From contig KE159628.1 in assembly GCA_000403335.2 (NCBI GenBank), positions 1,004,850 to 1,068,849 of the forward strand: DNA of 64,000 nucleotides. The letters are read 5' to 3'. The position numbers and the translations under genes were made by a program. Below, piece after piece: positions 1 to 8,849 of the stretch. The number at the start of each line of letters is the position of its first letter. The first letter of the stretch is position 1. The DNA comes from Lachnospiraceae bacterium MD335 (lineage in GTDB: Bacteria > Bacillota > Clostridia > Lachnospirales > Lachnospiraceae). The notes under the pieces are model-generated. The model saw only the letters and a program-made list of their open reading frames with translations, was not told where the DNA came from and made no database searches.

Positions 1-172
1 TTTGGTCACAGGCTTCTTTCCGAAACTTTCGAAGCCAGTAGTAATAAGCTTTTTCTTTGATATCATTCTCCGCGAGCCATTGCTTGACCGACGTGCCAGA
101 TGGTCTGTTTTGGCATTGATGAATAATGTTTAGCCAGTTTGTGCGTCGTACATCATGTGTAGATTGATCCAT
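1..172 (-). CDS. tnpA: IS66 family accessory protein TnpA (partial)
   Basis: The minus-strand reading frame starts with ATG at 172 and runs off the window edge. It begins MDQSTHDVRRTNW and contains WLAENDI and YYYWLRKFR, which match the small helix-turn-helix protein (TnpA/Orf1) of Firmicute IS66 elements. An AGAGGAGG ribosome site lies 11 bases upstream. The protein is an accessory factor needed with TnpB and TnpC for transposition; those genes would lie further left, outside the window. Only about 57 residues are visible. Confidence 0.8.
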   Translation of the reverse strand, partial: MDQSTHDVRRTNWLNIIHQCQNRPSGTSVKQWLAENDIKEKAYYYWLRKFRKEACDQ

Positions 173-244
173 GACAGTTTGTGCCTCCTCTAAAAAACTA
201 CTAGTTTTTTCGTGTCTTTTAGAATATCGCACAAATATGCTAAC
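1..244 (-). mobile_element. End of an IS66-family insertion sequence
   Basis: The first 172 bases on the minus strand encode the start of an IS66-type accessory transposase protein. The element probably ends at about 244, where reading inward begins GTTAGCATATTTGTG, resembling the GTAAGCG/GTTAGC-like tips of IS66 elements. The sequence beyond continues in the frame of a large gene that lacks its own 5' end, so the element appears to have inserted into, or deleted up to, that gene. The rest of the element lies outside the window. The tip position is inferred; the second inverted repeat cannot be seen. Confidence 0.7.
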
Positions 245-2714
245 TAGCCAAGGCGAGAGATTTGACGTTTACCCTTTTGTACTGTCTATGCTCAAAGATA
301 TTGAAGAAATTGCTCTTGAAGCTACTAAGGAGAAGTATAAATATAGTCAACCCGTTTCGTGTGGTTTAGATGGTTCGCTAATTCATGAGATTATATATGA
401 ATCTGATATAGAGACGAAAAAAATCTATGTTTTAAATTTAACAGAAGAAAATACTACCATATCTATTGCGTTGGAACGTAGGGAACATGAAATTTATATC
501 CTACCCTTTGCAGGACAGCAGTCAAAGTTGTTCTGCGATTTTCCTTTGATAGGAACAGAAGATTTTCCTTTTCCGGTTTTAATTTTCGCAAGCGATTTCA
601 ACCCGACAGAACCGAGAGACGGTATTTATCTTACTTGTAAATCAAAAGCTGATGATAAAGTGGAACAAAACCGTAGCATTATTGAAACAGCATGTAGATT
701 GTATGAAAAGCTTCTTCAATATGTAGCGCAAAAGAAATGGGAGGGAACTTATAATATTACTCGGATTTGCTCATTTGGGAAAAAAGAGTGGATTGATGAG
801 GTGTGGATTGGAGATATCGTGGAGAATTGTAAAAAAATAATTCTTCATGTACCAATTATACATACCAGTGTTGATTCCATGATGGAATTAGAGGATTATT
901 TTGATGAAGAACAGATATATGTAATATCAGACTCTAAAGCAGAGATGCGCGAAAAAATATGGGATTTACTTTATGATATAATGCCTGAAAAGATTCCGTG
1001 TAAGAAAGATATTCATAATTGGTATTATTCCTTATGGAATGATTGTAATAAATACACTTTTAAATCACTAACAAAACAAATAAATGATTTTGGTAATGCA
1101 ATGCAATTACAGAGAGAAATAAAAAATAAGGATTGGCGTTCTTGGCTATCGATGTATTTTAATCTTATAGAGGATAATAGAAATCTTCAAACATATGTTG
1201 CAACTGAACAAGTTAATATTATTCCAAATCAAAATGGTGTATTTTGCCATGTAGAGGAATTGCATTTTGATAAAGAAATTTTAGACGAATATAAGGATAT
1301 ATTAAAACTGCTTGGCAACGATTGTAGAGGATGGCTTCTTGATTTGAAGTTTAGAAATAGAGATTGGTTTCGATTTGAGGAATGTGATGATGAACAGATA
1401 CTAAAATTGATAGAAAATAATTTAGATGATGCTGATAAACAGCAAAAAAGTGATATTTTGTTGCAGATGGTATGGCTATGTGATAGTAGGTACGATAACG
1501 TGGGTGTTCAAAGGCAGATATGCCACTATGCCAAGAGTATTTTGAAAGTTGACAATCAAATGATAGAAGTGCAAGTGGTTTCGGATAGGATATTACAAGA
1601 ATCCATGAAATATACAATAACTTGTGTGGCGGATCGAATTAGTGAGTATGGATGTATACAAGATTTTGCACAATATATGGAAATATCACAAGATGAGACG
1701 GTTCAGTTTTTAGCAGAGTTTATAGAATTTATTGTAAAGCAAGGATATGATAATCTTATCAATAAATTAACAAAACCAATTCTTCCGAATCAAAATGGAA
1801 ATTTTATGATTAAGGATGATATATTCCTTGATAATGAAATTGATGAAACACTGAAAGAGTTGGCTGTCAGTGCAGGATATGATATTAAGGCGGATTTATT
1901 AATAAGAGATATTTATTTGGTTCTACCAGAGAGTCGCTGGAAAAACAACATAGATTTGTCACCGCAAATTATACAATATGTAAATAGTAATAGAAGTCCA
2001 AAGGAAGAAGAGGTCAGAAATAATTTCAAGAAATTGTTGATATGGATGCGTGATCACGAAGAAATAGCGAAAGAGATTTTTCCTGATTTGTATAAGAATA
2101 AACATTATTTGTATGATGATGAACAAATTCTTGATGATATAAAACATGCTGATACTTTAAAGTATCTTATGCGGAAATTTAATGTATCCAGTCCGGAAAA
2201 ATTAGAGGAACTTATTGCCGAAGGCCAGATGCATTATGTTGAAAAATGTGATGAAAGGATTGAATTAACACAAGATGTATTGTTACAATTAGGAATTGAT
2301 TCTGAAGAGGCGTTGGACATTGCATTCAACAATACGGAGTTTGCAAATAAATATATCAGGACATCGAAACATGATACAGATACATATGAGTATGTCAGAT
2401 CAATTTTGGAAAGGTCAAAAAACAATATTCTTTCTTATTTAGACAGGCGGGAAGAGTATGATATAACTGATATGCGTTCGATAGCTAATACAATTTTTAT
2501 CATTAAGAAAGATGGAAAAGAAATATTTTTATTGGCGCGTCCATCTGATGGTGGAGAAGTAAGGATATTTTATGAAACAGAGAAAGATTTGTTGGATTAT
2601 TCAATGGATTGGGAACTTTGGGTAGAAGATGGAAAGAACGAACCACAGAAAATCACATTTGGAAAGATTATTAAACTGACTGGACTCAATAGAATACCAT
2701 TGAAAGGGATGTAG
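245..2714 (+). pseudogene. 5'-truncated sacsin/Hsp90-like ATPase-family protein
   Basis: An open frame of about 820 codons runs unbroken to a stop at 2714 but has no native start: the frame enters from the IS66 tip. The middle part carries CDFPLIGTEDFPFP and NPTEPRDGI, and the end carries LLARPSDGGEVRIFY and GKIIKLTGLNRIP. I recognise these from large bacterial proteins that start with a sacsin/Hsp90-like GHKL ATPase domain. That N-terminal domain (Bergerat fold, N-box, G-boxes) is missing, so the remnant should lack ATPase activity. In intact relatives the protein is probably a sensor or effector in genome defence (inference). Four bases separate it from the TIR gene, implying one operon. 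It could be weakly expressed from an internal ATG, but I see no convincing ribosome site. Confidence 0.7.
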
Positions 2715-2718
2715 ATAA

Positions 2719-4215
2719 ATGATACCAGATGAAAAAGAGGTTATAGATATCATACAAAATAATATGACAGACAATTTAATATGTAGAGCGTTGGAAATGC
2801 GTCCAGAAGAAATTACAAAATATGTATGTGGATTAGCCAATGTTGAAGGTGGATATGTTTTGATTGGTGTTGAAAGAGATAACGGTATATTAAAGGTAAA
2901 AGGTTTTCAGCTTGCATTTGATATGAAGACTGTTATGAATGATGTGTCTAAGAAACTAAAAGGCAAAATTCTTTTTGAATATGGTCATATATATGTGTTG
3001 GCAAAGAATATTTTTGCGATTAAAGTTGAAAAAGCAGAGAAAAAAATATCAATGAATGACATATGTTATTGTTATAAAAATAATAGCATAGAGGTATGTC
3101 GGGAAAACAAAAAGAATCCTTCAACTTTATTTATTTCATATACAGAATGTGATGCTCCAATAGTGGATATAATTGAAAAGAAGATTTCTGAAAAGTTACG
3201 AAATAGGGTTAAAATATCACGTTATATTGGCTTAGAATATAAAGACAGTTTTAAAACTTTTATGGACACAATTCAAGATCATGATTTTGTTTTAACGATT
3301 GTAAGTGATACATATTTAAGAAGACAAGCCTGTATGTATGAAGTGGGAGAAATAATTAAGGATCATCATTATAAAGACAAGCTTTTGTTTGTTGTTCTAA
3401 CTGAGAAGGAGCGAAAATATTATGGAAAGAACGCACCAGATAAGATTGAAGCAGATATATACAAGGGAGCAACATCTAAACTGGAGTATACGCGGTATTG
3501 GAAAAAGCAGTATGAAGAATTAGAGGAAGCTATGAAGCAAATAAATGATTATGAGGCAACAAGACAGGCGACTTATGATCTTCAAGTAATTGGTCAGATA
3601 TATAGAAAAGACATAGGTGAATTTTTGCAATTTTTGTCTGATGAAAATGGAAAGAGTTTTCAAAAGTTATACGATAATGACTTTAATGAACTGATTAAAT
3701 GGATATTTCCTGAATATGAGCCGAATATTTTTAATCAGTGTGATTGTTTTGGCATTTTATTACATAATTCTATTGAACAATTGCATCGTATAACAAAAGC
3801 TGACTATAATCAAATTGCCCTTGGAATAAAGACGGATAGCCATAAAACAGGATTGATGGTTTTTGCAGATGATATTGCGGGATATAAGCAAAGATACCGT
3901 TTAGTTGTAATGGATGGGTTAATGGCAAAATCATATGTAACAGGAAACAATATTTTAGTTAATAATGTAAAACAAGAAGTTGAGTACTTTTGTGCAGTTT
4001 TTCAGACTAAATCGGAAGTAGTATTACCTATTAAATATGGGGGGAAAGTTATAGGTGTATTTAATTCTGAAAGTGAAGAAGAAAATTATTATAACCAAGA
4101 GATGGTAATTCAATTGACAAAAGTACTTGTGGACTTTGCAGATAAAATAATTGAATTAGGGTATGTAGGGAATATGACACAAAACGATTTACCATATGTT
4201 CATATTATAGTATAA
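2719..4215 (+). CDS. AlbA_2-TIR-GAF three-domain protein, candidate defence effector
   Basis: The 498-residue protein has three recognisable parts. Residues about 15-125 resemble the AlbA_2/Schlafen-like nucleic-acid-binding domain (ITKYVCGLANVEGGYVLIGV). Residues about 135-260 are a TIR domain beginning STLFISYTECDAP and containing SDTYLRRQACMYE, with E208 in the position of the catalytic glutamate of NAD-cleaving TIRs. Residues about 330-475 resemble a GAF domain, with FGILLHNSI and VVLPIKYGGKVIGVFNSES. The gene starts four bases after the truncated Hsp90-like gene, with AAAGGGATG as ribosome site. By family knowledge TIR domains with this glutamate deplete NAD+ or make signal nucleotides. 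The AlbA part may sense nucleic acid and the GAF a small ligand (inference). The gene looks intact although its partner is broken. Confidence 0.75.
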   Translation: MIPDEKEVIDIIQNNMTDNLICRALEMRPEEITKYVCGLANVEGGYVLIGVERDNGILKVKGFQLAFDMKTVMNDVSKKLKGKILFEYGHIYVLAKNIFAIKVEKAEKKISMNDICYCYKNNSIEVCRENKKNPSTLFISYTECDAPIVDIIEKKISEKLRNRVKISRYIGLEYKDSFKTFMDTIQDHDFVLTIVSDTYLRRQACMYEVGEIIKDHHYKDKLLFVVLTEKERKYYGKNAPDKIEADIYKGATSKLEYTRYWKKQYEELEEAMKQINDYEATRQATYDLQVIGQIYRKDIGEFLQFLSDENGKSFQKLYDNDFNELIKWIFPEYEPNIFNQCDCFGILLHNSIEQLHRITKADYNQIALGIKTDSHKTGLMVFADDIAGYKQRYRLVVMDGLMAKSYVTGNNILVNNVKQEVEYFCAVFQTKSEVVLPIKYGGKVIGVFNSESEEENYYNQEMVIQLTKVLVDFADKIIELGYVGNMTQNDLPYVHIIV

Positions 4216-4266
4216 TATCACTAATTTTTTGAATGCATAACTTTTAGAGTCACAGGATTTTAAAAA

Positions 4267-4494
4267 TTGAGCGGTACCGCTCAAAAAAATGCTAAAAAGG
4301 AAGAAAGAATCAATGCGCTGCTTGAATATTGCAAAGAGCCGAGAGGCAGAGATGAGATGATGAAGTTTCTTTGTATAAAACACAGAACAACATTCAGAAG
4401 CGATTACCTGAATCCATTATTGGATGAGGGTAAAATTGCAATGACAATACCTGATAAGCCGCAAAGCAAGAATCAAAAATTTTACTCTGTTTAA
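4267..4494 (+). pseudogene. 3' remnant with C-terminal winged-helix domain
   Basis: The frame opens at a TTG and encodes 75 residues. INALLEYCKEPRGRDEMM and NPLLDEGKIAMTIPDKP are typical of the last about 60 residues of Fic-family or AlbA_2/ATP-binding (AAA_4-like) proteins, which end in a winged helix. There is no good ribosome site and the upstream domains are missing, so this is probably the tail of a deleted gene rather than a small protein. Confidence 0.55.
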
Positions 4495-4649
4495 CTTTCA
4501 CGAAATAACAAATTTGCAATCTGCAACGGTAGGAGCAATGTCAAAAGCCTGATATTTTGCGGTTTTGGCATTGCTTCCTGTAATTTTGGGGATTTTATAG
4601 TTCTTTTAACTTTCGCTAATTTTCATATTCATAAAATTTGGCATCAATT

Positions 4650-5096
4650 TCATCTGGAACATTCAAGATATTTATTTTTATACGTCAAAGCCTGTTCCGG
4701 TTTCTGCCATCGGGTGTACAGGCTATTCAGGTACAAATAAACGGTTTTGGCATAATCGTTATCGACTCCCATGACTTCCGAAATAATATTCTCGGCAGAT
4801 AAAAGATGAAGTTCGGATTTTTTAGCATTGCCTTCGGAAAGCGCAATTGCGCCATACATCATCTGGCAGACTCCATTATCTAAAGTTTGTGTTCCCTCAT
4901 GTTCCAAAACAAGATTCTCATAGGTGGAAAGAACCTGTTTTGCCATATCCGTATTTTTGGAAAGAATCAACATATTAGTCAGATTTATTAATTGTTGCAG
5001 CATATCATGTGATTCTACCAGTCCAAGGTGCGCATATTCCTGACGGATGGTTAAAGCGGTATGGAGCATTTCAGCAGCCTCTTTCGTCTTTTTCAT
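4650..5096 (-). pseudogene. TPR-repeat protein fragment
   Basis: The minus-strand frame (148 residues, stop at 4650) is rich in helical TPR-like units, for example AAEMLHTALTIRQEYAHLG and LYLNSLYTRWQKPEQALTYK. Clostridial TPR proteins of this type are several hundred residues long, so this is only the C-terminal part. Its apparent ATG at 5096 falls exactly where the plus strand begins to encode a serine recombinase, so the start is a rearrangement junction and not a native start. No product is expected unless from an internal start. Confidence 0.5.
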
Positions 5097-6360
5097 CTAC
5101 CGATGATGATGAGCAGTTAGGGAGCTTTGAATCACAGAAACTGTATTATGAACAAAAGATAGCATCAAATAAAGATTGGGTAAATGCAGGAATATTTGCG
5201 GATGAAGCGGTCACAGGAACAAAGACGGATAAGCGGAGTGGGTTTCAGGATATGATTGCTCATTGCCACAATGGCGAAATAGATATGATACTTGGATCGG
5301 TAGTAAATGTCTTTCCCAGAAGAATATCCCCTTTGTACTTTTCATTCTTAATCATCCCCATAACACCATGCGTATGCCAGCTTACTTCTCCTTTTTTATT
5401 CTTAATTCCAAGTTCCATTAACCGTTTTGCAATCGTGGTCGTTCCATAACCCTCCAGATACATGTCATAAATCATACGGACAATCTCCGCTTCTTCCTCA
5501 TTGACAGTTATGCTCTTGTCCTCGGTATGATAATCATATCCATAACAGCCATTGAAACCGATCAATTCGCCACGCTTCATTTTCATCTGCAATCCCATCT
5601 TGACATTCTGTGAGAGCGACTCCACTTCCTGCTGTGCTAAGGAACTCATAATAGTCAATAACAGCTCGCCGTTCATATCAAGTGTATTGATATTTTCCTT
5701 CTCGAAAAATATGGCAATATTCCGGTCGCGGAGCATTCTCACATAATTCAGCGTATCTACCGTGTTGCGGGCAAACCGTGAAATAGACTTTGTAATTTCC
5801 AAACGCAGGCTTGCAAATATGGGAGAAGAAAACCAGTATTATCTCAGAGATCATCATGAGCCGATTGTCTCAAGAGAAATATGGGATAAAGCAGAGGAAA
5901 TACGCATGAAGCGTTCCAGAAATAAAGTAGTTGAAACAACCGGAAACAGGGAACGTTATACACGTCAGTATTCCTTCAGCAGTATGTGCGAATGTGCCTA
6001 TTGCGGACATAAGCTCACACGCAGGACAAGACACAGCAGGTCTGATTATGAAAAACCGGTGTGGCAGTGTATGAATGCCACTAAGAATGGCATTGCCAAC
6101 TGTCCGAACTGTAAAGCAGTCGATGAAGCAATTTTAGAGGGAGCTTTTCTGGATGCCTTTGGACTGCTGGCAGGTAATTTTGATGATGTGCTGGATGTGG
6201 TATTGTCATATGTGGCGGAATCGGCTGACAGTGATGAAAATATGCGTAAAAAACAGCAGATTGATAAGGATATTTCTTCATTGGAATCAAAAAAATCGCG
6301 GATGACAGATATGTTGATTGATGGTACAATATCCAAAGAGGTGTACGAGGAAAGTCAAAG
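5097..6360 (+). pseudogene. Serine recombinase gene with inverted centre and both ends lost
   Basis: Three pieces of one large serine recombinase lie here. The plus strand at 5097-5293 gives the resolvase-domain part (STDDDEQLGSFESQK, AVTGTKTDKRSGFQ). The centre (5294-5793) is readable only on the minus strand: SISRFARNTVDTLNYVR, LAQQEVESLSQNVK, GYGTTTIAKRL. The plus strand at 5794-6360 gives the C-terminal part with the zinc-ribbon cysteines (CAYCGHKLTRR ... CPNC). Flipping 5294-5793 restores a continuous frame through both joints (MIL-TKSISRF and TTDP-ISKRRL). The first few residues with the catalytic serine region and the end after VYEES are missing. The gene cannot make an active enzyme in this form. 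Confidence 0.75.
5294..5793 (-). other. 500-bp inverted segment inside a serine recombinase gene
   Basis: This block encodes the central part of the recombinase on the opposite strand to its flanks. Rejoining in silico gives frame-perfect reading at both ends, so the breakpoints are accurate to about 2 bases. The joints share only a TT dinucleotide (CTT|GGATC on the left, AATT|ACAAAG on the reverse complement of the right); no longer inverted repeat is visible. Serine recombinases cut at a 2-bp core, so self-catalysed inversion at weak sites is conceivable, but a chimeric assembly is equally possible. Confidence 0.7.
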
Positions 6361-6647
6361 ATTTTCATTTTTGCCGCAACCCATATGAAATTCAGCAAGA
6401 GTACCTTAAGATGTTTGTGGACAAGGATAAAATAAAGTGTTTTGCTACAAAACACGCACGGAGAGTAGAGTGGTTAAAGGAGAATACTCAAGATGTAAAA
6501 ATTCAATATGGTTTGGATGATAGGGAATGGGATGTAAAAGGTATTTTTATTGTGAGTAAACCACTTATTAGTAACTCCATATATAAACAAAATATAAAAT
6601 GTATTTCCAAAGCGGAACTGTGTGCGGAGATAATTAGAAATATTTAA
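6361..6647 (+). pseudogene. 3' fragment of an unrecognised gene
   Basis: After the recombinase sequence stops matching at about 6360, a new frame reads to a stop at 6647: it includes EWLKENTQDVKIQYG, DREWDVKGIFIVSKPLI and SKAELCAEIIRNI. This looks like the end of a larger protein because the start is not natural. I do not recognise the family; the style (WDVKGIFIVSKP) suggests a nuclease-like or large hypothetical protein C-terminus, but that is a guess. Confidence 0.4.
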
Positions 6648-6709
6648 TGGAATTATAAAAGGGCTTGTGATAGAATGAATAAATCGAAAAATGAAACGGA
6701 GGTTATGTA

Positions 6710-7708
6710 ATGTATAAAAAAAATTTCTGTTTATGTGTATTTTTGATTTTGTTGCTTTGTTCTGCTTGTGGAAATACAGAAATACCATTTACAACAGAAG
6801 ATAATCAAGAAAGTAGCCAAGCGAGTGATGAAGTTCCAAGTAATCAGAATATAGATGTTGTTTTTCAAGATAAATTAACATATTCAAATTTAGACAGTGA
6901 ATCATCTATGAGTGAAATACGGGATATTTTGACCAAAGCTGGTATTCAGACAAATCATGTTGATACTGTATTGAGCTGGGTAACAGATTATAATGACAGT
7001 ATGAGGGAATGTCCGTCTTTTTCTTTAATTGGGGATTTTGTTACAGTAGACGGAATGACAGTAGATTATGGAGAATACCCGCCCATGTCTGTATGGTGGT
7101 ACAAACATAATAACCGGAATTACCATGATGTTCTTTGCAGGATTGTAGCTTATGAGTTAAATCATGACAATATTTCAGCAGGAAATGTAATCAAAGAAGA
7201 AAATTTTGATTGTTGGGACGAGAATACAGCATGGCTTTATACAGACGGCGATATTCTTTTCGGACGGGAAGCCGTAGAGGGCGAACATAAAGCGTATGTT
7301 CCTTTTCCGCTGATTGAGTGGAGTAAAGATATGCAGGCAGAATATTTTACCCTGTTTAATCCGATTCACATTACAGAGCAGTGCAGTGAACAGGAAATGT
7401 TTCAAGCCATTCAAGAAAAATGGAATGAGCAGGAAATTTCATTCAAAGAAAGTACATTTTCTTTAATTACTTTTTGGACGCAAAGTGGTGATAGAATATG
7501 CGCTTCACATGCTGCTACTTTGATAGAAATAGATAATGGATATTTGCTATTTGAAAAAACCAATCCGGAATCTCCCTATGCGGCAACAAAATTTTCTTCT
7601 ATCGATGAAGTAAAGCAATATTTATATAACATGATGAAGTTAGACTATTCAAGATATAATGACCAAATTGGAACTTATATTATTTTGCAAAATGATACGT
7701 TGCTTTAA
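6710..7708 (+). CDS. DUF4300 family lipoprotein
   Basis: The 332-residue protein begins MYKKNFCLCVFLILLLCSAC, a lipoprotein signal with the acylated cysteine at C20, so it should be anchored outside the membrane. A Ser/Asn/Glu-rich linker (21-55) precedes LTYSNLDSESSMSEIRDIL and AGIQTNHVDTVLSWVTDYN, which resemble the start of DUF4300 proteins of Clostridia and streptococci. The function of that family is unknown. An ACGGAGG ribosome site is well placed, and a hairpin with a T-run follows at 7749. The gene appears monocistronic and intact, unlike its surroundings. Confidence 0.75.
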   Translation: MYKKNFCLCVFLILLLCSACGNTEIPFTTEDNQESSQASDEVPSNQNIDVVFQDKLTYSNLDSESSMSEIRDILTKAGIQTNHVDTVLSWVTDYNDSMRECPSFSLIGDFVTVDGMTVDYGEYPPMSVWWYKHNNRNYHDVLCRIVAYELNHDNISAGNVIKEENFDCWDENTAWLYTDGDILFGREAVEGEHKAYVPFPLIEWSKDMQAEYFTLFNPIHITEQCSEQEMFQAIQEKWNEQEISFKESTFSLITFWTQSGDRICASHAATLIEIDNGYLLFEKTNPESPYAATKFSSIDEVKQYLYNMMKLDYSRYNDQIGTYIILQNDTLL

Positions 7709-7748
7709 TATAATATTACGTCTATAATTTCATATTTTTCATTTTTGG

Positions 7749-7788
7749 GGCAGCGATTATCTTAACAGACAATCAGCTACCTTTTTTA
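7749..7788 (+). terminator. Rho-independent terminator after the DUF4300 gene
   Basis: An imperfect stem (GGCAGCGATTATC with GACAATCAGCTACC) is followed by six T residues, 40 bases after the stop codon. Confidence 0.6.
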
Positions 7789-7834
7789 TTTTCAGAAACT
7801 ATCAACACAGCACAGAAAGAATGAGGTATCAGAA

Positions 7835-8017
7835 ATGATTGAGAGCAAGAATGATGCAAGCAGAAATTTAGAAAAAGCATTGCAGGAAATGGAACAGGCG
7901 AAAGAAATGCTCATGCTTGCCAGGCAGGAACTGTATAGCGCACAGTATGCCAAGATTAAGAGTACAGCGGTCAGCGTGAAGAATGAAGTCATGGAGATGA
8001 TTGCAAAAGTGAGGTAG
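7835..8017 (+). CDS. Small helical protein of unknown function
   Basis: A 60-residue frame encodes an almost entirely helical, charged peptide (ALQEMEQAKEMLMLARQEL), probably a coiled coil. The ribosome site AATGAGG is modest. I do not recognise the family. It sits between the DUF4300 terminator and a second short frame in a region rich in gene remnants, so it may be a fragment. Confidence 0.4.
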   Translation: MIESKNDASRNLEKALQEMEQAKEMLMLARQELYSAQYAKIKSTAVSVKNEVMEMIAKVR

Positions 8018-8061
8018 TGCAAAAGCAGGCTTGAGGGCAGAAACTAAACCAATTAAAGGAA

Positions 8062-8343
8062 TTGTCAAAAATGTATGCCCTCTTTGCGCCAATCCAAGCC
8101 ACCTATAAGGAGAGCCAGTCACTCAAAGGACTTGTGAAAATGAAATACGATAAGGAGCATAAAGACAGCTTATCAAAGTACCCCGAATTAAAAGAGCGTA
8201 TGCAGAGATTACATTTCAGCATGAATGAGGCTGATTTAGTATTCTATCTTCGTGATAAAAATGAAGGCGTTGGAGGTGAGGTTGGCACTAGATATGAGCT
8301 TCGCAGAAAATATTGGACATATTCTTTATGGAATAGTATCTAA
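8062..8343 (+). CDS. Short hypothetical protein or gene fragment
   Basis: A frame of up to 93 residues opens with TTG at 8062 and includes SLKGLVKMKYDKEHKDSL and YPELKERMQRLHFSMNEAD. The wording resembles pieces of mobilisation or plasmid-associated proteins, but I cannot name the family. The last about 20 residues (RYELRRKYWTYSLWNSI) look like read-through into unrelated sequence. It is likely a remnant. Confidence 0.3.
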   Translation: MSKMYALFAPIQATYKESQSLKGLVKMKYDKEHKDSLSKYPELKERMQRLHFSMNEADLVFYLRDKNEGVGGEVGTRYELRRKYWTYSLWNSI

Positions 8344-8351
8344 TATTCTTA

Positions 8352-8380
8352 TTGCTTCATCATCGTAACACCGATATAAT
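8352..8380 (+). promoter_or_regulatory. Promoter of the HipA-like operon
   Basis: TTGCTT at 8352 and TATAAT at 8375 are separated by exactly 17 bases and lie just upstream of the helix-turn-helix gene at 8393. This is a good sigma-A type promoter by eye. Confidence 0.6.
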
Positions 8381-8392
8381 ATATTTGAGGCG

Positions 8393-8849
8393 ATGACGTT
8401 GACACTAAATGAACTGCTGCAAACGAGGGAGCTTTCCCGTTACAGTCTGTCAGAAAAGAGCGGGGTGCCGTGGGCAATCCTGTCGGATCTGTGTTCCGGC
8501 AGAACAAAATTTGAGCAGTGCAGCGCGGCAACACTTTCCAAGCTGTCAAAGGCGCTGAAAATCAGTATGGAGGAGTTACTGCTTTTGGAAACGGGAGATC
8601 GCATGGGCGGGGATGGAAAACCAAAAGATAAAGAATATTTGGAAACAGGACTGCCGGATAGCCTGCAGCATGCCATTGATGAATTTGTCCAAGGAGAGAA
8701 AGAGCAGGTATCCTATATGGACTGCCTTTGGGGGGGAACTGTATGGTTCTATCAATGCATGCCGGTGGGGAGACAGGATTACAGAAGAGCAGGCAGATTA
8801 TCTGCGGAAAAAATATCTGTTTGGAGGAGAGGAGGCAGCGGATGATTGA
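8393..8849 (+). pseudogene. HTH antitoxin (HipB-like), frameshifted
   Basis: The first frame encodes an XRE-type helix-turn-helix (LSRYSLSEKSGVPWAILSDL, then LSKLSKALKISMEELLLL). At the run of seven G near 8730 the coding sense shifts by one: the old frame turns to nonsense, while the next frame continues CLWGELYGSINACRWGDRITEEQ to a stop at 8849. The protein would pair with the HipA-like toxin downstream, whose ATG overlaps this stop (ATGATTGA). The damage is a single-base difference in a homopolymer, so it may be a sequencing error rather than a real mutation. Confidence 0.7.

Noticed and set aside
5009-5449. A 146-residue plus-strand protein
   Set aside because: It is a chimera: antisense TPR sequence, a recombinase piece, then antisense recombinase sequence.
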